NCBI GenBank assembly: GCA_023421675.1
Contig: JAEZTC010000016.1
Span: 237,334-301,333, forward strand
Length of the DNA: 64,000 nt
Source of the DNA: Bacillota bacterium
Lineage (GTDB): Bacteria; Bacillota; Clostridia; Acetivibrionales; JANLFN01
Reading direction: 5' to 3'
This document shows positions 25,773-34,346 of the stretch, piece by piece. Position numbers and translations under genes: made by a program. The notes below the pieces were generated by a model, which saw only the letters and a list, made by a program, of their open reading frames with translations, did no database searches and was not told the origin of the DNA. Position 1 is the stretch's first letter. The number at the start of each line of letters is the position of its first letter.

Positions 25773-26852
25773 ATGAGCAAAAAAATTGTCTTTCTACTTG
25801 TAGTAACTATTGTATTCTCTTGTTTCGCAGCCACAACCTTTGCTGCGGTTAAAACAGGTTCTACTGTCACTTTGGATGGGAAAACCATGAATGCTTCAGC
25901 CTACTTGCCTGATGATATTTATGATTCGAATATTGTGTATCTTCCACTGAGAGCGATAAGTGAAGCTCTTGGTTATAAAGTTGATTGGTCACAAGTGGAT
26001 AAGGTAATTGTAATTTCTAATGACAACAAAAAAATTATTATCGATCAGGACAATTATCGTGTAACATTATTTGATTTAAAAAATAATTCAGATCACACCT
26101 ATTATATGACACATTGGCCAATAGCTTTTAAAAACATTACATATGTTCCACTGGACTTTTTAATGGAAGAATTCAGTCTTAAGATAGATTGGGACAAAAC
26201 TACCGGTAACGTTAAAATTGAAACGGTTAAACCAAATTCAATTAAAATAATTAATAAAGTAGAGGGTGCCGAGACAAAACAAATTGTGACAAAACTCCAA
26301 TATCCTCAGTTAGATGGGCTTGACAACAAGGAAGTACAGAATAAAATTAACTCGACCTTCAAAAAACTTGCTGATGATGCAAAAATTGAGGGGAGTGATA
26401 CTTTTACAGACATAGAGCCATCGTTTTTTGAAAACCATCAATTTGCAGTTGATTTAGACTATAAAATTAAATATAACCAGAATGGGCTTCTATGCGTAGT
26501 TTTCACTAATTATCAATACTATGGCGGTGCCCATGGTTCAACGCTGCAAACTGCATATACCTTCAACCTCAAGGATGGCACGCAGTATAAACTTGGTGAC
26601 ATGTTTAAGGAAAAGACAGATTATGTTACTCTGATGAGTGGTTTGGTAAATAAGCAACTGAAGGAACGAGGATTAGCTGAAGGAGTGGATTTCAATAAAA
26701 TTGCTGAAGATCAGGAGTTTTATCTTGATAACAACGGCATTAAGGTATTCTTCCAGCAGTATGCCATTGGCGCTTATGCACTGGGAATACTGGAATTTGG
26801 AGCGGATTATGATGATGTAAGGGATGTAATCAATCCTTCAGTGGGGTTATAA
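25773..26852 (+). CDS. Exported protein: copper-amine-oxidase-N-like domain plus DUF4163/DUF3298 region
   Basis: A 359-aa secreted or wall-associated protein with an N-terminal signal peptide ending near ATTFAA. Residues about 30-140 form the stalk-like copper amine oxidase N-terminal domain common in clostridia (VYLPLRAISEALGYKVDWSQ, and a second YVPLDFLMEEF half). The C-terminal half matches the PdaC/RsiV-type DUF4163-DUF3298 module: YQYYGGAHGSTLQTAYTFNL followed by FQQYAIGAYALGILEFG. This module is usually extracytoplasmic. Specific role unknown. AAAGGGTG precedes the ATG. Confidence 0.8.
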   Translation: MSKKIVFLLVVTIVFSCFAATTFAAVKTGSTVTLDGKTMNASAYLPDDIYDSNIVYLPLRAISEALGYKVDWSQVDKVIVISNDNKKIIIDQDNYRVTLFDLKNNSDHTYYMTHWPIAFKNITYVPLDFLMEEFSLKIDWDKTTGNVKIETVKPNSIKIINKVEGAETKQIVTKLQYPQLDGLDNKEVQNKINSTFKKLADDAKIEGSDTFTDIEPSFFENHQFAVDLDYKIKYNQNGLLCVVFTNYQYYGGAHGSTLQTAYTFNLKDGTQYKLGDMFKEKTDYVTLMSGLVNKQLKERGLAEGVDFNKIAEDQEFYLDNNGIKVFFQQYAIGAYALGILEFGADYDDVRDVINPSVGL

Positions 26853-27040
26853 ACTGATGACTGGATGTTACAAAAAATCATTTTAAATAAAAGCAAGTCC
26901 CCAAACATTTTTTTAATAAGAAAAATGAATATACTAATTGTGTATATGAAAAGAATGTTAGTAAGCCAATTTTAATAAACGCTATTGCAATTGCCATAAT
27001 ATCATATATACACATAAGTTATTATACATGGAGGACTAGA

Positions 27041-29647
27041 ATGAAAGCTTTTTACAAAATGCCATATGAAGAAGTGGTTAAACAGAGAAATAGCCAGATT
27101 ACCGGCCTGTCTGATAGAGACATAGCTAAAAACCGCGAGACCTATGGCAGCAATCAACTCGAAGAAAGCAAGAGTGTATCCCCTGTTATTATTTTTTTCT
27201 CACAGTTTAAAGATTTTCTTGTTATTATATTGATGGTAGCAGCTGGCATCTCAGCAATAATGGGAAAATTGGAAAGTACTTTAGTTATTGTTTCTGTACT
27301 AATTCTTAACGCTATATTGGGAACGGTACAACATATAAAAGCAGAGCAATCCTTAAAAAGCTTGAAAGCTCTTTCTGCACCAAGTTCAAAGGTGTTGCGT
27401 GAGGGGCAGCTAATTGAGATTCCTTCTGCAGAGGTTGTTGTGGGTGACATTTTAATTGTGGAAGCTGGAGATTTTATTGCCGCAGATGCACGGCTTATTG
27501 AAAGTAATAGTTTGCAGGTCAGTGAAAGTGCTTTAACTGGTGAGTCGGTCAGCATAGAAAAAGTAACAGAGCCTATTAATAAGGATAATGTAGCTATAGG
27601 CGATCAAGTGAATATGATTTTTTCCAGCAGTCATGTTACCTATGGCCGAGGTAAGGCCGTAGTTACTGGTGTCGGTACAGATACAGAAATTGGGCGTATC
27701 GCATCATTGTTAAAAAATGCAGAAGAAAAGGCTACACCACTTCAAAGGAATCTGGATAGTTTTGGTAAAAAACTTGCTTTGCTGATTATTATTATCTCTG
27801 CCATAGTATTTGGATTGAGTTTGTATAGAGGCACGCCTGTTATGGATTCGCTCATGTTCGCTATATCGCTTGCAGTAGCGGCAATACCAGAAGCACTGAG
27901 TTCAATAGTTACTATTGTTCTTGCATTGGGGACAAGAAAACTGGCTGAGGAAAATGCAATTATACGAAAGCTGCATTCAGTGGAAAGTTTGGGAAGTATA
28001 TCAATAATTTGTTCTGATAAAACAGGTACATTAACACAGAACAAGATGACAGTACAAAAGATTTTTACAAATCACAGGTTGATTAATGTTGACGACATAA
28101 ATAAGGATGATAGACTTCAGTATAAACTGGTGATTGCTGGACTTTTATGCAGTGATGCAACTACAACCAAAGAGAAGGAGATTGGTGATCCGACAGAAAT
28201 TGCATTAGTTGACCTTGGTGAACGCCTTCATTTAGACGAAATGATTGTTCGTGAAACCACACCACGCATTTCAGAGTTACCCTTTGATAGTGACAGAAAG
28301 CTTATGACTACATTGCAACACATTGATGGTAAAGCTGTTGTTTTCACAAAGGGAGCAATGGATGTCCTTTTAGAGCGTTCATCACATATAGAGACAGCAG
28401 AAGGGGTTCGTCCTATTACACAGCAAGATAAAGATATATATACTAAAATGAACTTTGAACTCGCAAATCAAGGTTTGCGAGTATTAGCCTTTGCATGGAA
28501 AGAAGTAGGGGAAGAAACCCTGACATTTGCCCATGAAGATGAGATGATTCTCTTCGGATTAGTTGCCATGATGGATCCACCAAGAGCTGAATCAAAAGCT
28601 GCAGTAGAAAGCTGTTTGGCAGCAGGCATTAAACCAATTATGATTACCGGGGATCATAAAGTGACGGCATCTGCAATAGCAAGACAAATCAGTATCTTAA
28701 AAGAAGGGGAACAAGCAGTAGAAGGAGCAGATATTGAAAAACTTACTGATGATGAACTCATTGCTTTGGTGCCTAAAACATCGGTTTATGCAAGGGTATC
28801 TCCGGAGCATAAGATACGTATTGTTAGTGCATGGCAGACTCTTGGTCATATAGTTGCTATGACTGGAGATGGAGTCAATGATGCTCCAGCTCTTAAGAAA
28901 GCTGATATTGGAATTGCCATGGGAATTACCGGTACAGAAGTTGCAAAAGATGCTGCAAGCATGGTTTTAACTGATGATAATTTCTCTACTATTGTCAAAG
29001 CCATAAACAATGGTCGGAGTATTTTTGGCAATATCAAAAATGCTATACGATTCTTGCTGGCAGGTAATACAGCAGGTATTTTGGCTGTTGTGTATGCATC
29101 AATTGTTGGTTTGGCAGCACCATTTTCCCCAGTTCACTTGCTCTTTATAAATCTTTTGACAGACAGTTTACCTGCAATAGCAATTGGCCTTGAGCCAGCC
29201 TATGGCGAATTAATGAAAGAGAAGCCAAGAGATGCTAAAAAGCCAATTCTTGATAAGGCTTTTGGATTACAGGTGCTTTTTGAAGGGGTAATTATTGCTA
29301 TAATTACTATGGTTGCTTATTATTTAGGCTTTAATAATGGTGGGCAGGGAGCGGGTATGACAATGGCCTTTGCCACATTAAGCTTATCCCGTCTTGTTCA
29401 TAGCTTGAACTGCCGATTTAATGCACCGCTTACTTTAAAAACATTATTTGTCAATAAATTTAGTTACCTTGCATTGATATTAGGGGCTTTATTGCTGTCA
29501 GCTGTGCTTTTCATTAAGCCTTTGCATAAAACCTTTGAAGTTAGTGTTCTGACGAGTCAACAATATCTGAGTATTGCACTTTTATCATTAGTACCCCTTG
29601 TTGTTGTTCAGGTTATCAGACACATACGTCGGGCCTTGAAATTATAG
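27041..29647 (+). CDS. Cation-transporting P-type ATPase (P2, calcium type)
   Basis: An 868-aa membrane pump with about ten transmembrane helices. Visible are the actuator TGES, the phosphorylation site DKTGTLTQNK, nucleotide-binding KGAMDVLLERS, the hinge TGDGVNDAPALKKADIG and a C-terminal cation_ATPase_C region. Helix 4 reads AAIPEALSSIVTI instead of IPEGLP of SERCA, a variant I recall from firmicute PMCA/SERCA-like pumps. Ca2+ export is the most likely task, Mn2+ being the alternative. It stands alone, between two exported proteins. GGAGG lies upstream of the ATG. Confidence 0.9.
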   Translation: MKAFYKMPYEEVVKQRNSQITGLSDRDIAKNRETYGSNQLEESKSVSPVIIFFSQFKDFLVIILMVAAGISAIMGKLESTLVIVSVLILNAILGTVQHIKAEQSLKSLKALSAPSSKVLREGQLIEIPSAEVVVGDILIVEAGDFIAADARLIESNSLQVSESALTGESVSIEKVTEPINKDNVAIGDQVNMIFSSSHVTYGRGKAVVTGVGTDTEIGRIASLLKNAEEKATPLQRNLDSFGKKLALLIIIISAIVFGLSLYRGTPVMDSLMFAISLAVAAIPEALSSIVTIVLALGTRKLAEENAIIRKLHSVESLGSISIICSDKTGTLTQNKMTVQKIFTNHRLINVDDINKDDRLQYKLVIAGLLCSDATTTKEKEIGDPTEIALVDLGERLHLDEMIVRETTPRISELPFDSDRKLMTTLQHIDGKAVVFTKGAMDVLLERSSHIETAEGVRPITQQDKDIYTKMNFELANQGLRVLAFAWKEVGEETLTFAHEDEMILFGLVAMMDPPRAESKAAVESCLAAGIKPIMITGDHKVTASAIARQISILKEGEQAVEGADIEKLTDDELIALVPKTSVYARVSPEHKIRIVSAWQTLGHIVAMTGDGVNDAPALKKADIGIAMGITGTEVAKDAASMVLTDDNFSTIVKAINNGRSIFGNIKNAIRFLLAGNTAGILAVVYASIVGLAAPFSPVHLLFINLLTDSLPAIAIGLEPAYGELMKEKPRDAKKPILDKAFGLQVLFEGVIIAIITMVAYYLGFNNGGQGAGMTMAFATLSLSRLVHSLNCRFNAPLTLKTLFVNKFSYLALILGALLLSAVLFIKPLHKTFEVSVLTSQQYLSIALLSLVPLVVVQVIRHIRRALKL

Positions 29648-29751
29648 TAAATAGATAAATTGGGAGAGCTTTTTTAACTAAACATCTAAGAATAAGTGTT
29701 TTAAAATAGTCATGCTGATACAATAAAATAAAGTTTTTTATGAGGTTATAA

Positions 29752-31008
29752 ATGAAAAAAGTAATTATATGCTTATGTACATTACTCATAGTATCTATAA
29801 CGGGGTGCAGCAGTAACGAGTCAAATACAGCTCTAATAAATACAGGCGCTAATAATGGTGATGTTTCAACTGCTACAGCAACTAATATGCCAGTAGCTTC
29901 TTCTGAATCACAAGATACCAGTAGCAAAAAAGAGGCTGCTTCCATTAAAGGTGTTATATCTGATTACAATGTAGTAAAAACAAGTTTTAATAAAAACTCA
30001 GATGACATAAAGATTTTCTTTCCTCAAATCAATGGGCTTTCTGATAAAACGAAACAGGCAAAAATAAATGAGTTAATACAAAACAATGCTCTGAAAGATA
30101 TGCAGGATGTTGAAAGAGTGTATAGAATGTTTGAAATGGATTATACCATTATGTGGACTAGTAATAACTTGTTAAGTATACTGTTTTCCGGTTATTGTAA
30201 TGAAGAGCAAGCTTCTCATCCCAACAGTTTCTGCAATACAATTAATATTAACATGAAAACTGGTGAATTAATAAAGCTACCTGATATTGTTAATGTAAGT
30301 AGCGATTTTGTACAACTATTTATTGATAAATCTCAACTTGTTTATGGTGGCGCTACTTTAGATTATACAACTATTAAAAAAGATTATTTTAATGTAGATG
30401 ATTTAAAAACTAATTTCGAAAATAATGAAGCTTATTATTTCACATCTACAGGGTTAGTGTTCTATGTATCTACTGCACATGTAATTGGTGACTACGCTCT
30501 TTTTAGTTTGAATTTCTCTGACATATCAAAATACATTAAACAAAAAAGCCAATGGGAAGATATTAAATCAGATTTTCCTTCGACAAATCTTCAGATAATA
30601 AGAGAACAGTGCTTTAAAACCACGTTAACAGGGTTTGGAAGTACCTGGTTTGTATCAGGTTTCGATGAATCATCAAATGGAGTGTTGAAGTCTTTAAAAT
30701 TTTACTTGCTAGACAGCAATGGTAATGTGAAGTATGAATTTCCTGATTTCAATAACAGCAAGCTAGGGTATTATGGCATAAGAGCTATAGCATTTAAAGA
30801 TGTTAATCATGATGGGGAAAACGATGTAATTATTATAGCAGGGTTGAATAAAGGTGATGAGGTAGAGTGTGACGAGGCCAAGGTTTATCTGAGTAATAAA
30901 AATAAATTTATCATGGATGACAAGTTTAACTCTTATCTTAGTAAAAATCTTAAAGAAACCAAAACAGTAGCTGATGTAACGGATGCTGCGAAGAGTTATT
31001 TTAAATAA
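29752..31008 (+). CDS. Putative lipoprotein with DUF3298-like region
   Basis: A 418-aa protein with a lipoprotein signal peptide (lipobox SITGC, Cys 19) and a Ser/Thr/Asn-rich linker. The middle part (IFFPQINGLSDKTKQAKIN...) resembles the beta/alpha region of the exported protein at 25773. Near the C-terminus is a calcium-loop-like DVNHDGENDVIII of the FG-GAP/VCBS type. It would be anchored outside the membrane. Partner or ligand unknown. Codon use is AT-rich like its neighbours. Confidence 0.75.
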   Translation: MKKVIICLCTLLIVSITGCSSNESNTALINTGANNGDVSTATATNMPVASSESQDTSSKKEAASIKGVISDYNVVKTSFNKNSDDIKIFFPQINGLSDKTKQAKINELIQNNALKDMQDVERVYRMFEMDYTIMWTSNNLLSILFSGYCNEEQASHPNSFCNTININMKTGELIKLPDIVNVSSDFVQLFIDKSQLVYGGATLDYTTIKKDYFNVDDLKTNFENNEAYYFTSTGLVFYVSTAHVIGDYALFSLNFSDISKYIKQKSQWEDIKSDFPSTNLQIIREQCFKTTLTGFGSTWFVSGFDESSNGVLKSLKFYLLDSNGNVKYEFPDFNNSKLGYYGIRAIAFKDVNHDGENDVIIIAGLNKGDEVECDEAKVYLSNKNKFIMDDKFNSYLSKNLKETKTVADVTDAAKSYFK

Positions 31009-31022
31009 AAGCAGATACTATC

Positions 31023-31056
31023 AGGAGTCTGACTTTTCAATAGATCAGACTCCTAA
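31023..31056. terminator. 10-bp hairpin between convergent genes
   Basis: AGGAGTCTGA (31023-31032) and TCAGACTCCT (31045-31054) form a perfect stem between the lipoprotein gene and the convergent threonine aldolase gene. Neither flank has a long T run, so termination efficiency is uncertain. Confidence 0.6.
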
Positions 31057-31069
31057 CACAGTTCATCAT

Positions 31070-32104
31070 CTACGAAATCTGTGCAAGTGCCATCCTGATG
31101 GACTTAACCACGTAATTTACATCCTCACGTGTTACCCAGTAATTTGTCACTAGCCTCATTAGCCCGTTTTCTGGAGGAAGTATCTTTATATTCCTCTTTA
31201 GCAGTTCATTAACAAGCCTATCACCGTCAAAGCCGGTAGCACTTATATCAAAAAACACCATGTTTATGTGTATATCATCCATATTCAGCTTAATTCCAGG
31301 AATTTTTTCAAGCTCTGAAGCAAGTGCGATTGCATTGTTGTGGTCTTCATCCAGCCTTTTGCGCATATCCCTGAGCGCTACAATTCCTGCAGCAGCGAGG
31401 AAACCTGACTGCCTGAGACCACCGCCCATCAGCTTTCTTCCTTTTCTGGCCTTTTCAATAAACTCATAATCACCTGCAAGAATAGAACCTACAGGAGCAC
31501 ACAGCCCTTTTGAAAGACAGAACATGACACTGTCACAATAACGTGTTATTTCTGTCGCATCTACCTTAAGGTAGGATGCCGCATTAAAAAGCCTTGCACC
31601 ATCAAGGTGTACCGGAACGTTGTGCTTTCTTGCTATATTATAAATACGGCTCATATTGTCCAAAGATATTACTCTGCCGTTAGAATGGGCATTTTCCAAG
31701 CATATCAGACCTGTAGAAGGGTAATGAATATCTTCTTCCCTTATTTTGCTTTCTACTTCAGCAGGGTCTAATGCTCCATTGCTGGATTTAAGAGTCCTCA
31801 GATTAACACCTGCAATGACTGCAGCTGCTCCCACCTCATGCTGAACAATATGTGTATCATCTCCGAGAATAACTTCGCTGCCGTGTCTGCAGTGAATAAA
31901 TAAAGCAAGCTGATTGCCGAAGGTGCCGCTTGGAACAAACAGTGCTGCTTCCTTACCGGCTATTTCAGCCGCATATTGCTCTAGATTCCTGACTGTAGGA
32001 TCATCCCCATATACATCATCTCCCACTTCGGCTTTATACATTGCTTCTCGCATAGCCTGTGTGGGAACTGTAACAGTGTCGCTTCTCAAATCAATAATTT
32101 TCAT
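31070..32104 (-). CDS. ltaE: Low-specificity L-threonine aldolase
   Basis: A 344-aa PLP-dependent enzyme that cleaves threonine or allo-threonine to glycine and acetaldehyde. Signatures are the N-terminal IDLRSDTVTVPTQAMREAM, GDDVYGDDPTV, PSGTFGNQLAL, HLDGARLFNAA and the PLP-lysine region MFCLSKGLCAPVGS. Length fits the family. A GGGGGAT site lies upstream on the minus strand. The symbol follows family convention rather than a direct comparison. Confidence 0.92.
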   Translation of the reverse strand: MKIIDLRSDTVTVPTQAMREAMYKAEVGDDVYGDDPTVRNLEQYAAEIAGKEAALFVPSGTFGNQLALFIHCRHGSEVILGDDTHIVQHEVGAAAVIAGVNLRTLKSSNGALDPAEVESKIREEDIHYPSTGLICLENAHSNGRVISLDNMSRIYNIARKHNVPVHLDGARLFNAASYLKVDATEITRYCDSVMFCLSKGLCAPVGSILAGDYEFIEKARKGRKLMGGGLRQSGFLAAAGIVALRDMRKRLDEDHNNAIALASELEKIPGIKLNMDDIHINMVFFDISATGFDGDRLVNELLKRNIKILPPENGLMRLVTNYWVTREDVNYVVKSIRMALAQIS

Positions 32105-32249
32105 TTGTAATCCCCCTCTTCTATAGTATTATAACGCATCTGTAGAAAAATTTTTACTTGTAGAAAAATTTTCTTACATCCAAAGAATTTAATAACTTAA
32201 AACATAATTTGTTACATTTTCAACAGGGTATCCAATTATGTACCTGAAA

Positions 32250-32258
32250 TGGTATAAT
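32250..32258 (+). promoter_or_regulatory. Extended -10 promoter of the helicase/nuclease operon
   Basis: TGGTATAAT is an extended -10 (TGnTATAAT). No good -35 is seen. Transcription would start near 32264, one base from the in-frame ATG 32265, so translation from that ATG would have no leader. Confidence 0.6.
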
Positions 32259-32273
32259 ATAGACATGTCTATT

Positions 32274-32291
32274 AAGGGGGTATTTATTCTG
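32274..32291 (+). promoter_or_regulatory. Ribosome site pointing to a CTG (or ATT) start
   Basis: AAGGGGG (32274-32280) is a strong ribosome site. The in-frame codons at suitable distance are ATT 32286 and CTG 32289; no ATG, GTG or TTG is in frame there. The CTG has an eight-base spacing. ATG 32265 lies before the site. Confidence 0.55.
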
Positions 32292-34346
32292 GATTACACA
32301 CAGCAAGAAGAGTTTATTTGTGCAGCCTTGCAAAAAAAGCCAATAATATTAAAGGGAAATGCAGGCAGCGGAAAAACTACGCTTCTTCAAAAGAAATACT
32401 TGAACATTATAGAAAATTTTTTAGTTCCAAGTGAAAAAATACTGGTGCTGGTGCCTAACTCCAAGCAAATTATGGACTGGAAGAAAAAATGTACCCCTCA
32501 TAAATCCGGCAGTCTGAATATTGTTACGTACAGAAGTTTTATACAATCAGAAATCGAAAGTTATTACCCTATTATTCTTAAAAACTGTGCAGACATTGAA
32601 GAAAAGCACATAAAGCCTGTTTTTATACGCAATGAAGCGGCTGCATATCTGGTTCACAAGGTAGTAGACAGCCATAGAAAAAATAAAGGTATGTTTTTTG
32701 GAATCAGCGCGAGTACCCTTAAAATTGTTGATTACATAATGCAGAATTATTACAGGGCGGCAGCTGCAGGAATATCTTATTCCGAAATAGGTACCAGACT
32801 ATTTAACTCTCTTGAAAAAAAGGATGAAATTAAGAAGCAGGCTTATGCTGATATGGATTTTATCCTGGATGCATATAGAAAAAAATGCTTTAAGCTGGGT
32901 GCTTTTGATGACAATATGGTAATTGAAATTTACAACAGATTCCTTTTAACTGATGCGGAGTACAGGAAACAACTGTCCTGCAGAGTAAAAGCTCTTATGG
33001 TTGATAATCTTGAAGCAAGCACACCGGTTGAGATTGATCTTATAGAACTTTTAATTCCTTATATTGATTCGTGTGTTTTAAGCTATAACCCTGAAAGCTC
33101 ATATAGGGAAGCGTTTGGAGCTGATACACAATATACTGCTCAACACTTTATAGGTAAATATGAAGAACTTGAACTGAAGGACTCTTATACCTGCAATCAG
33201 GATATATACAGATTTACAGAGACGTTAAAAGGTAATATTTTATCAAATAAAAAAGCGATCTTGGAAGGCCCCCAGAAGTATATTGTACGTTTAAAACCAT
33301 CCGAATTAAGAAATGAAATGCTTGAACAAGCAGCAGACAGAATATGCAGCCTGGTTTACAAGGATGGTTACAAACCTTCAGATATAGCAGTTTTGTCTAC
33401 ATTTGCAGATACGGTTACTGAGAATGCACTTTCTATTGAGCTGCAACGAAAGGGTCTTATTATAAACAATATTTCAAGAAAAAACTCAATTATGGACAGC
33501 AAATTTGTACGAGCGTTAGTTACATTTTCAGTATTATGCCATCCACTATTAAATATAAGGCCATCTAAAACTGATATATCAGAATGGATGGGACTTATAC
33601 TAAACCTGGACTCTGTAAGAAGTAGTATTTTAGCAGATGAAATCTTCAATAATAATTTTCTTTTGCCTCAAATAAGCGAGCTTAAATGTATTGAAAGGCT
33701 TGAAAATGTGTTGGATGAGCAGCGTTATAACTTGATAAAGAATTGGATTGATAAATATATAAATGAAGAACCAGTACCAGTTTATTCATTTTTTCAGAAA
33801 GCCTTTATGGAGCTTATGCTTGGTCTGGATATCAATGCTAACGATATAAGACAGGTGCAGAGGCTTGTTGACGGGGCCAGGAGTTTTTCAGCTACCATGA
33901 TGATATTTGACCGGAATTCAGATAAGGAATTTATAGAATTTCTTAAAACAGGGATTCCTGTAAGAGGTCTAGCAACCTTCAATGAGGATGATTCGGAGGA
34001 CAGCATTCTTCTTGCAACGCCCACTGCGTTTTTAGCAAACGGTTATAATCCTGAAATTATTGTGATTCTTAGCCTTGCAAGCGAGAACTGGAGTCCAAGA
34101 AGTATAAAAGAGCTTTCAAACTTTAACGTTTTAAGCAGGTCGTGGAATCCGGCAGAAGTATATACCGAGGAAATGGAAGAGGAAAAAGGCTTAAAACGCC
34201 TTGCTGATACAGTTTGCGAACTACTTCAACATTGCAGGTCACAGGTAATTACAGTCGAATCACTTCTGTCTGCGAATGGTTTTGAAAATCAGGGCTTGTT
34301 AGCTGACTACTTTGATGAGGCAACCGGAGGTAGACAATGGGATTAA
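32289..34346 (+). CDS. AddB-like degenerate superfamily 1 helicase subunit
   Basis: About 685 aa from the CTG start (694 from ATG 32265). It has a good Walker A, GNAGSGKTTLLQ, and helicase-like spacing (TYRSF, then ALMVDNLEAS where motif II should be DExQ, and TPTAFLANGYNPEIIVIL at motif V). Motif II and the arginine-rich motif VI are eroded, so DNA unwinding by this chain is unlikely. This is the pattern of AddB, whose helicase fold keeps ATP binding but lost translocation; the C-terminal nuclease domain of AddB is absent. It overlaps the next gene by 10 bp, showing a coupled operon. DNA-end repair or phage defence are both possible. Confidence 0.7.
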   Translation: MDYTQQEEFICAALQKKPIILKGNAGSGKTTLLQKKYLNIIENFLVPSEKILVLVPNSKQIMDWKKKCTPHKSGSLNIVTYRSFIQSEIESYYPIILKNCADIEEKHIKPVFIRNEAAAYLVHKVVDSHRKNKGMFFGISASTLKIVDYIMQNYYRAAAAGISYSEIGTRLFNSLEKKDEIKKQAYADMDFILDAYRKKCFKLGAFDDNMVIEIYNRFLLTDAEYRKQLSCRVKALMVDNLEASTPVEIDLIELLIPYIDSCVLSYNPESSYREAFGADTQYTAQHFIGKYEELELKDSYTCNQDIYRFTETLKGNILSNKKAILEGPQKYIVRLKPSELRNEMLEQAADRICSLVYKDGYKPSDIAVLSTFADTVTENALSIELQRKGLIINNISRKNSIMDSKFVRALVTFSVLCHPLLNIRPSKTDISEWMGLILNLDSVRSSILADEIFNNNFLLPQISELKCIERLENVLDEQRYNLIKNWIDKYINEEPVPVYSFFQKAFMELMLGLDINANDIRQVQRLVDGARSFSATMMIFDRNSDKEFIEFLKTGIPVRGLATFNEDDSEDSILLATPTAFLANGYNPEIIVILSLASENWSPRSIKELSNFNVLSRSWNPAEVYTEEMEEEKGLKRLADTVCELLQHCRSQVITVESLLSANGFENQGLLADYFDEATGGRQWD

